A model generated the notes under the pieces. That model was not told the origin of the DNA. It did not search any database and was given only the letters and a program-made list of their open reading frames with translations. A program made the position numbers and the translations under genes. Positions 1 to 10,560 of a DNA stretch of 64,000 bases are shown here, one piece after another; positions within the stretch are counted from its first letter, which is position 1; every line of letters begins with the position of its first letter. Origin of the DNA: Haemophilus influenzae (GTDB lineage Bacteria > Pseudomonadota > Gammaproteobacteria > Enterobacterales > Pasteurellaceae); assembly GCF_001457655.1 (NCBI RefSeq), contig NZ_LN831035.1:1-64000 (forward strand), given 5' to 3'.

Positions 1-1365
1 GTGACTCTCTCAAATCTTTGGCAAAGTTGCCTGTTACAACTTCAAGATCAAGTTTCAGCCAGCGATCTTAGCACTTGGCTTCGTCCTTTACAGGCTGATG
101 TAGTATCAAATAACCACATTGTTTTATATGCTTCTAATATGTTTGTGAAAGGTTGGGTGGAAACCCATTATCTCGCACAAATCCAGCAAATTTGTCAAAC
201 ACTTGCACAAAATCCTGAACTGCGTATTTCTTTAAAAGAAGGGGTCAAGCCTGCACCCAAGATAGTGGAAAGTACACCAAATACAACACTTAGATCAGAA
301 AGTGCGGTAGATTTTCAAACAGAATCTAATACGCCAATAAAATTTGAATCCCATCTCAATACTAAACATTTATTTGATAACTTTGTTGAAGGTAAATCGA
401 ACCAACTGGCACGTGCAGTCGGTCAAAAACTTGCTCAAGCACCGGGCGAACCATCAGCCAATCCTTTCTTTTTATATGGCGGCACTGGTTTAGGGAAAAC
501 TCACTTGTTACACGCCATTGGCAACGGCATTTTAGCCAATAAACCGAATGCGCGAGTGCTTTATATTCACGCCAACAACTTTATGCAGCATATGGTAAAA
601 GCAGTGCGTGATAATAAAATGGATCAGTTTAAAAAATTCTATCGTTCTCTTGATGCGCTTTTAGTGGATGACATTCAATTTTTCGCTGAAAAAGAAAAAA
701 CCCAAGAAGAATTCTTCCATATATTCAATAACTTATTTGAAACGGGTCGCCAAATTATCTTAACTTCGGATCGTTATCCTAAAGAAATTGAAAAAATTGA
801 AGAACGTTTAAAATCACGTTTTGGCTGGGGCTTAACAACAGCCATTGAGCCGCCCGATCTTGAAACTCGCGTAGCGATTTTATTGAAAAAGGCGGAAGAA
901 CATAATATGAACTTGCCAGAAGAAGTTGCTTTCTTCATTGCTCAACGCTTACGTACCAACGTGCGTGAACTTGAGGGTGCATTAAATCGCGTGAAAGCAA
1001 TGCAAGACTTCAAAGGCGGCGACATTGATATTGATTTCGTGCGAGATACCTTAAAAGATATTTTGGCTCTACAAGAACGCTTGGTTACCATTGAAAATAT
1101 TCAAAAAGTGGTAGCTGAATATTATCGAATCAAGGTTTCAGATTTAAAATCAAAAAGTCGCGCACGTTCAGTCACTCGTCCACGCCAAATTGCAATGGCG
1201 TTAGCAAAAGAATTAACAAACCGCAGTTTGCCTGAAATCGGTCGTGCATTTGACCGTGATCACACGACCGTATTAAACGCTTGCCGCGAAGTGCCAAAAT
1301 TCCGCGAGCAAGACAATAGCATTCAAGAAGATTGGGCGAATTTAATCCGCACTTTGTCTGCATAA
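1..1365 (+). CDS. dnaA: Chromosomal replication initiator DnaA
   Basis: AAA+ ATPase that binds DnaA boxes and opens oriC. The 454-residue protein begins at a GTG on the first base of the window, so its promoter and ribosome-binding site are not visible. It has the four-domain layout: N-terminal DnaB-interaction domain (about 1-85), a variable linker (about 85-120), and the AAA+ core with Walker A GGTGLGKT (160-167) and Walker B VDD (222-224). The C-terminal DNA-binding domain carries the signature DRDHTTV (418-424). Length is normal for the family. dnaN and recF follow on the same strand, but a GC-rich palindromic element sits in the 258-base gap before dnaN. Confidence 0.98.
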   Translation: MTLSNLWQSCLLQLQDQVSASDLSTWLRPLQADVVSNNHIVLYASNMFVKGWVETHYLAQIQQICQTLAQNPELRISLKEGVKPAPKIVESTPNTTLRSESAVDFQTESNTPIKFESHLNTKHLFDNFVEGKSNQLARAVGQKLAQAPGEPSANPFFLYGGTGLGKTHLLHAIGNGILANKPNARVLYIHANNFMQHMVKAVRDNKMDQFKKFYRSLDALLVDDIQFFAEKEKTQEEFFHIFNNLFETGRQIILTSDRYPKEIEKIEERLKSRFGWGLTTAIEPPDLETRVAILLKKAEEHNMNLPEEVAFFIAQRLRTNVRELEGALNRVKAMQDFKGGDIDIDFVRDTLKDILALQERLVTIENIQKVVAEYYRIKVSDLKSKSRARSVTRPRQIAMALAKELTNRSLPEIGRAFDRDHTTVLNACREVPKFREQDNSIQEDWANLIRTLSA

Positions 1366-1418
1366 TCTAAAATTGAAAAAGATATAAAACAGCAAAGAAC
1401 TTTTCGCTAGACAAATAC

Positions 1419-1589
1419 CTTGCCTTCCCCTGCTTGCGGGAGGACAAAACACAAAGTGTTTTGAGCGTTGGCTTTGCCAACGACCCCGAAGGGGCGAGCG
1501 TAGCGAGTAACGTGCCCATAGGGCGGAAGGGGGCTGGTTAATCCCCCCTCAGCCTTCGGCAGCTCCCCCCAGAAATGGGTGGAGCCAAG
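1419..1589. repeat. GC-rich chain of short hairpins between dnaA and dnaN
   Basis: This 171-base block is far richer in GC than its surroundings. It starts with CTTGCCTTCC and ends with a similar inverted terminus (TGGAGCCAAG). Inside are consecutive inverted repeats with three-base centres: AAAACAC-AAA-GTGTTTT, CGTTGGC-TTT-GCCAACG, CCCC-GAA-GGGG, GCCC-ATA-GGGC and GCC-TTC-GGC. The right-hand 49 bases align with a stretch inside the nrfF-like gene (61938-61988). The left terminus is the exact reverse complement of the end of the element between leuC and leuB. It is probably a member of a dispersed intergenic dyad family; any function in dnaA/dnaN expression is inference. Confidence 0.75.
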
Positions 1590-1623
1590 AAATACAATAA
1601 ATCCTGCATAAAAGGAGAACGCA

Positions 1624-2724
1624 ATGCAATTTAGCATTTCAAGAGAAAATTTATTAAAACCGTTGCAACAAGTATGTGGCGTATTGAGTAATCGCCCAAA
1701 TATTCCTGTATTAAACAACGTATTGTTGCAAATTGAAGACAATCGTCTGACTATCACTGGTACAGATTTAGAAGTTGAACTCTCTAGTCAAACTCAGCTT
1801 TCATCGTCTTCTGAAAATGGCACTTTTACCATTCCAGCAAAAAAATTCTTAGATATTTGCCGCACTTTATCTGATGATTCAGAAATCACGGTGACTTTTG
1901 AACAAGATCGTGCATTAGTGCAATCGGGGCGTAGCCGTTTTACGCTGACAACCCAACCTGCCGAAGAATATCCAAACCTCACAGATTGGCAGTCTGAAGT
2001 GGATTTTGAACTACCGCAAAATACCTTACGCCGTTTAATTGAATCCACTCAATTTTCTATGGCAAACCAAGATGCGCGCTATTTCTTAAATGGTATGAAA
2101 TTTGAAACAGAGGGCAATTTATTGCGAACGGTGGCAACAGATGGTCATAGACTTGCGGTGTGTACTATCTCACTTGAACAAGAATTACAAAATCATTCTG
2201 TGATTTTACCGCGTAAAGGCGTGTTAGAACTTGTTCGTTTATTAGAAACAAACGATGAACCAGCACGTTTACAAATTGGCACCAACAATTTACGTGTCCA
2301 TTTAAAAAACACGGTATTTACATCAAAATTAATTGATGGTCGCTTTCCTGACTATCGCCGAGTATTGCCTCGTAATGCCACAAAAATTGTCGAAGGCAAT
2401 TGGGAAATGCTGAAACAGGCTTTTGTTCGTGCGTCCATTTTATCTAATGAACGCGCACGCAGTGTACGTTTAAGCTTAAAGGAAAACCAGCTTAAAATTA
2501 CTGCCTCAAACACAGAACACGAAGAAGCAGAAGAAATTGTCGATGTCAATTACAATGGCGAAGAATTAGAAGTGGGCTTTAATGTCACCTATATTCTTGA
2601 TGTACTGAATGCACTTAAATGTAATCAAGTGCGAATGCGCTTAACTGATGCGTTCTCCAGCTGCTTAATTGAAAACTGTGAAGACAGCAGCAGCGAATAT
2701 GTCATTATGCCAATGCGTTTATAA
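1624..2724 (+). CDS. dnaN: DNA polymerase III beta sliding clamp
   Basis: Processivity clamp that encircles DNA and tethers polymerase III. The 366 residues match the usual clamp length, with three similar domains of about 120 residues and the typical C-terminal ending YVIMPMRL. The ATG has a good ribosome-binding site (AAAGGAG) nine bases upstream. The gene follows dnaA after the palindromic element, so it may have its own promoter or depend on read-through past that structure. recF begins one base after its stop codon, implying translational coupling. Confidence 0.97.
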   Translation: MQFSISRENLLKPLQQVCGVLSNRPNIPVLNNVLLQIEDNRLTITGTDLEVELSSQTQLSSSSENGTFTIPAKKFLDICRTLSDDSEITVTFEQDRALVQSGRSRFTLTTQPAEEYPNLTDWQSEVDFELPQNTLRRLIESTQFSMANQDARYFLNGMKFETEGNLLRTVATDGHRLAVCTISLEQELQNHSVILPRKGVLELVRLLETNDEPARLQIGTNNLRVHLKNTVFTSKLIDGRFPDYRRVLPRNATKIVEGNWEMLKQAFVRASILSNERARSVRLSLKENQLKITASNTEHEEAEEIVDVNYNGEELEVGFNVTYILDVLNALKCNQVRMRLTDAFSSCLIENCEDSSSEYVIMPMRL

Positions 2725-2725
2725 T

Positions 2726-3805
2726 ATGGCGATTTCTCGTTTACTGGTCGAAAAGTTTCGTAACTTAACAGCAGTGGATCTTGATTTTGATCCCTGCTTT
2801 AACTTTTTAATCGGCAACAACGGCAGCGGAAAAACCAGCTTATTAGAAGCCATTTTTTATCTTGGTCACGGGCGTTCATTTAAAAGTGCGGTCACAAATC
2901 GCATCATTTCTTACGACCAACCGCACTTTACCCTATTTGGACAAATCCAAGAAAGCCAACATCAATGGTCTGTCGGCTTACAAAAACTGCGTCAAGGCAG
3001 CACCTTAGTAAAAATTAACGGCGAAGATGGCAATAAAATTTCCGATCTTGCCCATCTTCTGCCAATGCAATTAATCACGCCAGAGGGCTTAACCTTACTC
3101 AACGGCGGGCCAAGTTATCGCCGAGCGTTTTTAGATTGGGGATTATTCCACCACCAAACAAGTTTCTATTCCGCTTGGAGCAATCTCAATCGATTACTTA
3201 AACAACGAAATGCCGCCCTTGCACAAAATCAGCCTTACTCTGCCATAAAAATTTGGGATGTTGAACTTGCCAAACTTGCCCACCAAGTAAGTCAATGGCG
3301 TGCCGAATATGCAGAAGCTCTCCGCCCTGAAATTGAACAAACTTGCCAACTTTTTTTGCCTGAATTAGAAATTAATGTCAGCTTTCATCAAGGGTGGGAA
3401 AAAAATGCTGATTATTATGAAATTCTTCAACAAAATTTTGAACGAGATCGTGCCTTAAATTACACCTTTGCTGGCCCTCAAAAAGCGGATTTTCGTTTCA
3501 AAGCACAAGGATTGCCAGTGGAAGATGTGCTTTCTCGTGGACAACTTAAACTTTTAATGTGTGCATTAAGACTAGCGCAGGGCGAGCATTTAATGAAAGA
3601 AAAGCAACGCCATTGTATTTTTTTGATCGATGATTTTGCCTCGGAATTAGATCAATACAAACGTGCCTTGTTGGCAGAACGATTACAACAAAGTGGCTCA
3701 CAAGTGTTTGTTACCGCCATTACGCAAAGACAACTAAAAGAAATGCAAGTGGAAAACAAAAAAATGTTTTCTGTTCATAATGGCATCATTAACGCCTTAA
3801 ATTAG
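2726..3805 (+). CDS. recF: DNA replication and repair protein RecF
   Basis: SMC-like ATPase that helps load RecA at single-strand gaps (RecFOR pathway). Of 359 residues, Walker A GNNGSGKT is at 30-37. The ABC-type signature LSRGQ and Walker B FLIDD appear in the last third. I chose the ATG at 2726 (MAISRLLVEKF) rather than an in-frame codon 57 bases upstream, because that longer start would lie inside dnaN and family members begin at this point. An inverted pair of uptake signals lies inside the coding sequence (2884-2892 and 2930-2938). Confidence 0.96.
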   Translation: MAISRLLVEKFRNLTAVDLDFDPCFNFLIGNNGSGKTSLLEAIFYLGHGRSFKSAVTNRIISYDQPHFTLFGQIQESQHQWSVGLQKLRQGSTLVKINGEDGNKISDLAHLLPMQLITPEGLTLLNGGPSYRRAFLDWGLFHHQTSFYSAWSNLNRLLKQRNAALAQNQPYSAIKIWDVELAKLAHQVSQWRAEYAEALRPEIEQTCQLFLPELEINVSFHQGWEKNADYYEILQQNFERDRALNYTFAGPQKADFRFKAQGLPVEDVLSRGQLKLLMCALRLAQGEHLMKEKQRHCIFLIDDFASELDQYKRALLAERLQQSGSQVFVTAITQRQLKEMQVENKKMFSVHNGIINALN

Positions 3806-3878
3806 CCAAAAGTGCGGTGGAAAATACGCCAATTTTTTAAAAATATCAAAAATTATTATCATTACCTCGTAAATGTAA

Positions 3879-3915
3879 TTCAAGTTTTGAGCGATTTATG
3901 CTATAAAGCTCGCTC
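3879..3915 (+). promoter_or_regulatory. Probable iga1 promoter with inverted repeat
   Basis: A -35-like TTCAAG (3879-3884) and a -10-like TATAAA (3902-3907) are 17 bases apart, about 140 bases before iga1. The inverted repeat GAGCGA (3889-3894) / TCGCTC (3910-3915) brackets the -10 element and could be an operator. A weak Fur-box-like run (ATTATTATCATTA) lies just upstream near 3852-3865. All assignments are by eye. Confidence 0.45.
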
Positions 3916-4045
3916 ATTATAAAGATGAAGACAACTTGCAAATTATCAACGCAACACAGCCAAAATTTGAATCAACTTGTAACCGTATATCAAATTGTGT
4001 CCTATCAAATCTACTTTTTAAACTTAATTAATAAGGACAGCTTCT

Positions 4046-7000
4046 ATGCTAAATAAAAAATTCAAACTCAATTTTATTGCGCTTACTGTCGCCTACGCAT
4101 TAACCCCTTATACAGAAGCTGCGTTAGTGAGAGACGATGTGGATTATCAAATATTTCGTGATTTTGCAGAAAATAAAGGGAGATTTTCTGTTGGTGCAAC
4201 AAATGTGGAAGTGAGAGATAAAAATAACCACTCTTTAGGCAATGCTTTACCTAATGGCATTCCGATGATTGATTTTAGTGTTGTGGATGTAGATAAAAGA
4301 ATTGCCACGTTGGTGAATCCACAATATGTAGTAGGCGTAAAACACGTTAGTAACGGCGTGAGTGAACTACATTTTGGTAACTTAAACGGCAATATGAATA
4401 ATGGCAATGCCAAGGCACACCGAGATGTATCCTCTGAAGAAAACCGATATTACACCGTTGAAAAAAATGATTTTCCTTCAGAATTAAAGGGGCAGGCTAC
4501 AACTGGAGAAGAAAAAGCTCAAAAACGCCGTGAAGACTACTATATGCCACGTCTTGATAAATTTGTTACCGAAGTTGCACCAATAGAGGCTTCAACTGCA
4601 AGTAGTGATGCTGGCACATATAATGATCAGAATAAATATCCTGCTTTTGTAAGACTAGGAAGTGGTACCCAATTTATCTACGAAAAAGGAGCTTATTACA
4701 AATTAATCTTGTCGCAAAAAGATAACAAAGGAAATCTGTTGAAAAACTGGGATATTGGTGGAGATAATCTCAAACTAGTTGGTAATGCTTATACCTATGG
4801 CATTGCAGGCACACCTTATAAAGTAAACCACGAAAACAATGGGCTTATCGGCTTTGGAAACTCAAATAATGAACACATCGATCCAAAAGGAATATTATCT
4901 CAAGATCCGCTTACCAATTATGCTGTTTTAGGCGACAGTGGCTCCCCATTATTTGTATATGATAGAGAAAAAGGGAAATGGCTTTTTCTTGGGTCTTATG
5001 ATTTTTGGGCGGGTTATAACAAAAAATCTTGGCAAGAATGGAATATTTATAAACCTGAATTTGCAAAAACTGTTCTAGATAAAGATACTGCGGGTTCTTT
5101 AACTGGTTCTAACACCCAATATAGTTGGAAAGCCACTGGTAGTACAAGTACGATTACGGGGGGAATAAAACCTTTAAGTGTTGATTTATTTGATAACACA
5201 AAAAAAACTGATGGAGAAAAAGCTAACCATGGAAAAAGTATTACTCTTAAAGGAAATGGAACGCTTACCTTAAATAATAATATCGATCAAGGCGCAGGCG
5301 GCTTGTTCTTTGAAGGAGATTATGAAGTTAAAGGCACTTCTGATAGTACCACTTGGAAAGGAGCTGGCGTTTCTGTTGCTGATGGAAAAACAGTAACGTG
5401 GAAAGTACATAACCCACAATCTGATCGTTTAGCTAAAATCGGCAAAGGAACATTAATTGTAGAAGGAAAGGGAGAAAATAAAGGATTGCTTAAAGTAGGT
5501 GACGGTACTGTTATCTTAAAACAACAAGCTGATGCCAATAATAAAGTTAAAGCCTTTTCACAAGTAGGTATAGTGAGTGGTCGCTCAACTGTTGTACTTA
5601 ATGATGATAAGCAAGTAGATCCAAATTCAATTTACTTTGGTTTTAGAGGCGGTCGATTAGATTTAAATGGTAATTCACTTAAATTTGATCACATTAGAAA
5701 TATTGATGAGGGGGCTAGATTAGTTAATCACAATACCAGTAAATCCTCTACTGTAACAATTACTGGGGATAATTTGATTACAGATCCAAATACGGTTTCT
5801 ATATATTATGTAAAACCACGAGATGAAGATGCTCCTTATTATACCTTTCGACAAATACAATATGGATACCAACTCTATTTTAATGAAGAAAATAGAACTT
5901 ATTATGCGTTAAAAAAAGGTGCTAGCATTCGCTCAGAATTTCCTCAAAACAGAGGAGAAAGCAATGATAGTTGGCTATATATGGGAACTGAGAAACTAGA
6001 CGCTCAAAAAAATGTAATGAACCATATCAACAACGAGCGTATGAATGGCTTTAACGGTTATTTTGGCGAGGAAGAAAATAAGGCAGATCAAAACGGCAAA
6101 TTAAACGTTACCTTTAGTGGCAAAACCGATCAAAATCGCTTTTTATTAACAGGCGGTACAAACCTTAATGGCGATTTAAAGGTTGAAAAAGGCACCTTAT
6201 TCCTTTCAGGCAGACCAACACCGCACGCAAGAGATATTGCAGGTATTTCTTCGACAAATAAAGATCCTCACTTTGCTGAAAATAATGAAGTGGTGGTAGA
6301 AGACGACTGGATTAACCGCAATTTTAAAGCAACAAATATTAATGTAACCAATAACGCAACCCTTTATTCAGGTCGCAATGTTGCAAACATTACTTCAAAT
6401 ATCACAGCTTCTAATAATGCAAAAGTACATATTGGCTATAAAGCAGGCGATACCGTTTGTGTACGTTCTGACTATACGGGCTATGTGACTTGTACTACTG
6501 ACAAATTATCCGATAAAGCCCTTAATAGCTTTAACGCCACCAATGTATCTGGCAATGTAAATTTATCAGGTAATGCAAACTTTGTTTTAGGCAAGGCTAA
6601 CTTATTCGGCACAATTCAAAGCACGGGAACTAGCCAAGTTAATTTAAAAGAAAATAGCCATTGGCATTTAACAGGAAATAGTGATGTTCATCAACTAGAT
6701 CTAGCAAATGGACATATTCATTTAAATTCAGCAGACAATTCAAACAATGTGACAAAATATAACACACTGACTGTGAATAGCTTATCAGGCAATGGTTCTT
6801 TCTATTATTGGGTTGATTTTACCAATAATAAAAATGACAAAGTTGTTGTAACCAAATCCGCCACAGGTAACTTTACATTACAAGTAGCAAATAAAACAGG
6901 CGAGCCTACAAAAAATGAACTCACGCTTTTTGATGCTTCAAATGCAACAAGAAGTAATTTAGAAGTGACATTAGCAAATGGCAGTGTTGATCGAGGTGCT

Positions 7001-9820
7001 TGGAAATATACGTTGAAACAAGATAGTGGACGTTATTACTTGCATAACCCAGAGGCGGAAAAAAGAAACCTAACTGTCGATACGCCAAGTATTGCAACAC
7101 CTAATAATATGCAAGCTGATGTACCTAGCGTATCAAGTAACAATGAAGAAATAGCTCGTCTTAAAGCACCAGTTCCACCACCAGCACCACCTGCACCTGC
7201 TACAACAAATGTAGCACCGCGAACTCAAGGTAGTTTTGGTGTTACGGTTACCCATAGAGATCCTAATGGTAAGATGTTAGACGAAAAAGCTGTATTAAAA
7301 TCAGACTTTGAAAAATCAGTCGATAAACACAAACTTCATTTTAATGGATACGTTACAGATAAAATCTCAGAAGAAAAAGTGAATACTTACGTTATTACTT
7401 ACAAAAAAGTAGACGAAGTTATGCCAGCAGACGAAGCTATGCCAAATGATGTACCTAGTACTTCTGTTACTGAACCAGCAATGGCAAACGAGCAACCAGA
7501 AACTCGTCCTGTAGAAACCACTCAACCAGCGATGGAAGAGGCAAATACTGCTAACTCAACGGAAACTGCTCCAAAATCTGATACCGCAACACAAGCTGAA
7601 AATCCAAATTCAGAAAGTGTTCCATCAGAGACAACTAAAACAGTGGCTGAAAATAGTAAGCAAGAAAGTGAAACAGTAGAGAAAAACGAGCAAAAAGCCG
7701 CCGAAACAACACCTCAAAATGATGAAGTTGCAAAAGAAACTCAATCAAGTGCAGAAACTAAGACTAAAACAAATGAAGTGGCTCAAAGTGGAAGTGAAGC
7801 CGAGGAAACTCAAGAGGCTGAAACTACTCGCGAGCCTGAAATAAATTCTACTGAAGAAACAGTAGTGAAAGATGCTTCAGAAAACAATAAACCAAAAAGT
7901 AGAGGTAGAAGAAGTGTTAGCTTGCCTTCAAATAATATAAATCCAACAGGAACAGAGGATACTGATAAAGTAGAAACAAAGAAAACTCAAGAAGCCCCAC
8001 AAGTGACTTCTCAAGTGTCTCCGAAACAAGCAGAGCCTGCTCCTGAAAAAGTTCCGACTGATACAAATACAGAAGAAGCTCAAGTTCAAGCTCAAACACA
8101 ACCGACAACTGTTGTTGCGGCAGAGACGACTTCGCCAAACAGTAAACCAGCGGAAGAAACTCAACAACCAAGTGAAAAAACTAACGCTGAACCTGTAACG
8201 CCTGTAGTATCAGAAAACCAAGCAGAAAATAAAGCTTCTCAACCAACAGAAACAGAGAAAACGGCTAAAGTAGAAAAAGAGAAAACTCAAGAAGCACCTC
8301 AAATGGCTTCTCAAGCGTCTCCGAAACAGGAACAGTCTGAAACTGTTCAACCGCAAGCAGAGCTTGAAAGTGAAAAGGTTCCGACTGTTAAGAATGCAGA
8401 AGAAGTTCAAGCTCAACTGCAAACACAACCAAGTGCAACAGTAAGCACTGAACAACCTGCGAAAGAGACTAGCTCAAATGTTGAACAACCTGCACCAGAG
8501 AATTCAATAAATACTGGATCTGCAACCGCAATGACAGAAACTGCTGAAAAATCCGATAAACCACAAATGGAAACTGTGACCGAAAATGATCGTCAGCCTG
8601 AAGCTAATACTGTTGCGGATAATTCTGTAGCAAATAATTCAGAAAGCAGTGAGTCAAAGAGTAGACGTAGAAGAAGTGTTAGCCAGCCTAAAGAGACTTC
8701 TACTGAAGAAACAACAGTAACTTCTACTGACAAAACAACAGTAGCTGATAATTCAAAAAGCAGTAAGCCAAATCGTAGACATAGAAGAAGTGTTAGCCAG
8801 CCTCAAGAGACTTCTACTGAAAAAACAACAGTAGCTGATAATTCAGAAAGTAATAAGACAAATAGTAGACGTAGAAGTAGAAGAAATGTTAGCTCGGAAC
8901 CAACTGTTACAAGTGACAGCGATCGTTCTGCAGTACCATTGCGCGATCTCACAAGTACAAACACAAATGCGGTAATTTCTGATGCAAGGGCAAAAGCACA
9001 ATTTGTTGCATTAAATGTAGGGAAAGCAGTTTCTCAACATATTAGCCAGTTAGAAATGAATAACGAGGGGCAATATAACGTTTGGGTATCTAATACTTCA
9101 ATGAACAAAAATTATTCCTCAGAGCAATATCGTCGTTTTAGTTCTAAAAGTACGCAAACTCAACTTGGTTGGGATCAAACAATCTCAAACAATGTTCAGT
9201 TAGGTGGCGTGTTTACTTATGTTCGCAATAGTAACAACTTTGATAAGGCAAGCAGTAAAAATACTCTAGCACAAGTTAATTTCTATTCTAAATATTATGC
9301 GGATAATCATTGGTATTTAGCGGTGGATTTAGGCTATGGTAATTTCCAAAGCAACTTACAAACTAATCATAATGCGAAATTTGCTCGCCATACTGCACAA
9401 TTTGGTTTAACCGCAGGCAAAGCATTTAATCTTGGCAATTTTGCTGTTAAACCAACTGTAGGGGTTCGTTATAGTTACTTATCAAACGCTAATTTTGCAT
9501 TAGATCAAGATCGCATTAAAGTAAATCCAATATCTGTCAAAACAGCCTTTGCTCAAGTTGATTTAAGTTATACTTATCACTTAGGCGAGTTTTCCATTAC
9601 GCCAATTTTGTCTGCTCGATATGATGCAAATCAAGGCAGCGGCAAAATTAATGTAGATAGATATGATTTTGCTTACAACGTGGAAAATCAACAGCAATAT
9701 AACGCGGGACTTAAATTGAAATATCATAATGTGAAATTAAGTCTAATCGGTGGATTAACAAAAGCAAAACAAGCGGAAAAACAAAAAACAGCGGAAGTGA
9801 AACTAAGTTTTAGTTTTTAA
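4046..9820 (+). CDS. iga1: IgA1-specific serine endopeptidase autotransporter
   Basis: Secreted type V (autotransporter) protease that cleaves the hinge of human IgA1. The 1924 residues show a signal peptide ending at TEA25/A26 and a chymotrypsin-like S6 domain with H100, D164 and S298 (in GDSGSP) as the likely triad. A beta-helical passenger with one cysteine pair ([12 protein letters not shown]) follows. A hinge-mimicking proline-rich segment at 1041-1052 is the probable self-cleavage site. Then comes a long Glu/Thr/Pro/Gln-rich linker with four arginine-rich blocks, and a C-terminal beta-barrel of about 280 residues ending in phenylalanine. It is longer than the variants I recall (about 1540-1850). 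Uptake signals flank it at 3810 and 9901, and I found none inside. Cleavage type 1 or 2 cannot be told by eye. Confidence 0.97.
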   Translation: MLNKKFKLNFIALTVAYALTPYTEAALVRDDVDYQIFRDFAENKGRFSVGATNVEVRDKNNHSLGNALPNGIPMIDFSVVDVDKRIATLVNPQYVVGVKHVSNGVSELHFGNLNGNMNNGNAKAHRDVSSEENRYYTVEKNDFPSELKGQATTGEEKAQKRREDYYMPRLDKFVTEVAPIEASTASSDAGTYNDQNKYPAFVRLGSGTQFIYEKGAYYKLILSQKDNKGNLLKNWDIGGDNLKLVGNAYTYGIAGTPYKVNHENNGLIGFGNSNNEHIDPKGILSQDPLTNYAVLGDSGSPLFVYDREKGKWLFLGSYDFWAGYNKKSWQEWNIYKPEFAKTVLDKDTAGSLTGSNTQYSWKATGSTSTITGGIKPLSVDLFDNTKKTDGEKANHGKSITLKGNGTLTLNNNIDQGAGGLFFEGDYEVKGTSDSTTWKGAGVSVADGKTVTWKVHNPQSDRLAKIGKGTLIVEGKGENKGLLKVGDGTVILKQQADANNKVKAFSQVGIVSGRSTVVLNDDKQVDPNSIYFGFRGGRLDLNGNSLKFDHIRNIDEGARLVNHNTSKSSTVTITGDNLITDPNTVSIYYVKPRDEDAPYYTFRQIQYGYQLYFNEENRTYYALKKGASIRSEFPQNRGESNDSWLYMGTEKLDAQKNVMNHINNERMNGFNGYFGEEENKADQNGKLNVTFSGKTDQNRFLLTGGTNLNGDLKVEKGTLFLSGRPTPHARDIAGISSTNKDPHFAENNEVVVEDDWINRNFKATNINVTNNATLYSGRNVANITSNITASNNAKVHIGYKAGDTVCVRSDYTGYVTCTTDKLSDKALNSFNATNVSGNVNLSGNANFVLGKANLFGTIQSTGTSQVNLKENSHWHLTGNSDVHQLDLANGHIHLNSADNSNNVTKYNTLTVNSLSGNGSFYYWVDFTNNKNDKVVVTKSATGNFTLQVANKTGEPTKNELTLFDASNATRSNLEVTLANGSVDRGAWKYTLKQDSGRYYLHNPEAEKRNLTVDTPSIATPNNMQADVPSVSSNNEEIARLKAPVPPPAPPAPATTNVAPRTQGSFGVTVTHRDPNGKMLDEKAVLKSDFEKSVDKHKLHFNGYVTDKISEEKVNTYVITYKKVDEVMPADEAMPNDVPSTSVTEPAMANEQPETRPVETTQPAMEEANTANSTETAPKSDTATQAENPNSESVPSETTKTVAENSKQESETVEKNEQKAAETTPQNDEVAKETQSSAETKTKTNEVAQSGSEAEETQEAETTREPEINSTEETVVKDASENNKPKSRGRRSVSLPSNNINPTGTEDTDKVETKKTQEAPQVTSQVSPKQAEPAPEKVPTDTNTEEAQVQAQTQPTTVVAAETTSPNSKPAEETQQPSEKTNAEPVTPVVSENQAENKASQPTETEKTAKVEKEKTQEAPQMASQASPKQEQSETVQPQAELESEKVPTVKNAEEVQAQLQTQPSATVSTEQPAKETSSNVEQPAPENSINTGSATAMTETAEKSDKPQMETVTENDRQPEANTVADNSVANNSESSESKSRRRRSVSQPKETSTEETTVTSTDKTTVADNSKSSKPNRRHRRSVSQPQETSTEKTTVADNSESNKTNSRRRSRRNVSSEPTVTSDSDRSAVPLRDLTSTNTNAVISDARAKAQFVALNVGKAVSQHISQLEMNNEGQYNVWVSNTSMNKNYSSEQYRRFSSKSTQTQLGWDQTISNNVQLGGVFTYVRNSNNFDKASSKNTLAQVNFYSKYYADNHWYLAVDLGYGNFQSNLQTNHNAKFARHTAQFGLTAGKAFNLGNFAVKPTVGVRYSYLSNANFALDQDRIKVNPISVKTAFAQVDLSYTYHLGEFSITPILSARYDANQGSGKINVDRYDFAYNVENQQQYNAGLKLKYHNVKLSLIGGLTKAKQAEKQKTAEVKLSFSF
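7965..8435 (+). repeat. Pair of about 300-base diverged direct repeats in iga1 linker
   Basis: The stretch from about 7965 (AAAGTAGAAACAAAGAAAAC) recurs from about 8264 in the same frame, with the shared peptide pattern KTQEAPQ-x-x-SQ-x-SPKQ, then E-KVPT and EE-QAQ-QTQP. The second copy has an extra [13 protein letters not shown] insertion. This is a large duplication of the alpha-peptide linker and partly explains the unusual length of the protein. Boundaries are approximate. Confidence 0.7.
8641..8892 (+). repeat. Tandem repeat encoding arginine-rich blocks in iga1
   Basis: Three imperfect direct repeats inside iga1: unit 1 at 8641-8754 (114 bases), unit 2 at 8755-8844 (90 bases) and a partial unit 3 from 8845. 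Units 1 and 2 differ mainly by an internal 24-base duplication (ACTTCTACTGA...). Each starts with a serine/lysine stretch, then an arginine cluster followed by SVSQP or NVSS. A fourth related block lies near 7888-7920. All length differences are multiples of three, so the frame is kept. Such repeats probably expand and contract by recombination. Confidence 0.8.
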
Positions 9821-9851
9821 TAAGCCTGTTTGAATTAGCGTTATAGACGAC

Positions 9852-9882
9852 AAAGCCCTGTGTATTACAGGGCTTTATTTTT
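9852..9882 (+). terminator. Rho-independent terminator after iga1
   Basis: A perfect nine-base stem, AAAGCCCTG / CAGGGCTTT, with a seven-base loop is followed by ATTTTT, 31 bases after the iga1 stop. It also separates iga1 from the convergent leu operon. Confidence 0.85.
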
Positions 9883-9933
9883 GAATGAAATTCAGTGATT
9901 AAGTGCGGTGAAAAATCAGCTCATTTTTTATTT

Positions 9934-10536
9934 TTAACGTAAAAACGCTGGAATATTTTTTTCGTATGCTGAGATTTTGTCTTCGTGCTGTAGAGTTAAG
10001 CCGATATTATCTAAACCGTTTAGCAAACAATGACGGCGGAATTCATCCAGTTCAAAGTGATAAACTTTATCCCCTACAGTGACCGTCATCGCTTCTAAAT
10101 CTACGTGGATTTGTTTGCCATCATTTGCCCATACCCATTGGAAGATTTCTTCTACTTCTTCTTCGCTTAAACGAATCGGTAACATGTGGTTGTTTAAGCT
10201 GTTGTTATAGAAAATATCTGCAAAACTTGGGGCGATCATTACTTTAAAGCCGTAGTCTGCTAATGCCCAAGGGGCATGTTCACGAGAAGAACCACAACCA
10301 AGATTTTTACGTGCGAGCAAAATCGTCGCACCTTGATATCGTGGATAATTCAAGACAAATTCTGGATTTGGCTTAGTGCCGTCCACATCTAAATAACGCC
10401 ATTCGTGGAATAAATGTTTGCCGAAACCTACGCGAGTGATGGCTTGTAAAAATTGTTTTGGAATAATTGCATCAGTATCTACATTCGCCGCATCCAATGG
10501 AACGACTAAGCCTGAAAGTTGTTTAAATCCTGCCAT
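9934..10536 (-). CDS. leuD: 3-isopropylmalate dehydratase small subunit
   Basis: With LeuC it isomerises 2-isopropylmalate to 3-isopropylmalate in leucine synthesis. The 200 residues are a full-length aconitase-swivel domain. The substrate-recognition stretch [13 protein letters not shown] is clear in the first half, and [13 protein letters not shown] near the N-terminus is typical of LeuD. It is the last gene of leuABCD, starting 24 bases after the leuC stop with an AGGAAAAAG ribosome-binding site. Confidence 0.97.
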   Translation of the reverse strand: MAGFKQLSGLVVPLDAANVDTDAIIPKQFLQAITRVGFGKHLFHEWRYLDVDGTKPNPEFVLNYPRYQGATILLARKNLGCGSSREHAPWALADYGFKVMIAPSFADIFYNNSLNNHMLPIRLSEEEVEEIFQWVWANDGKQIHVDLEAMTVTVGDKVYHFELDEFRRHCLLNGLDNIGLTLQHEDKISAYEKNIPAFLR

Positions 10537-10560
10537 TTTTCTTTTTCCTCTTATTGAGCC

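Noticed and set aside
1407..1757. 116-codon open frame on the minus strand over the dnaA-dnaN gap
   Set aside because: It reads through the palindromic element and the start of dnaN; composition follows the repeat, with no ribosome-binding site or family match.
2669..2725. Upstream extension of recF
   Set aside because: Lies inside dnaN and is not conserved in the family; the ATG at 2726 gives the standard N-terminus.
7917..8455. Long open frames on the minus strand opposite the iga1 linker
   Set aside because: Their leucine/phenylalanine-rich composition is a mirror of the Glu/Lys/Gln-rich repeats on the coding strand; no start signals.
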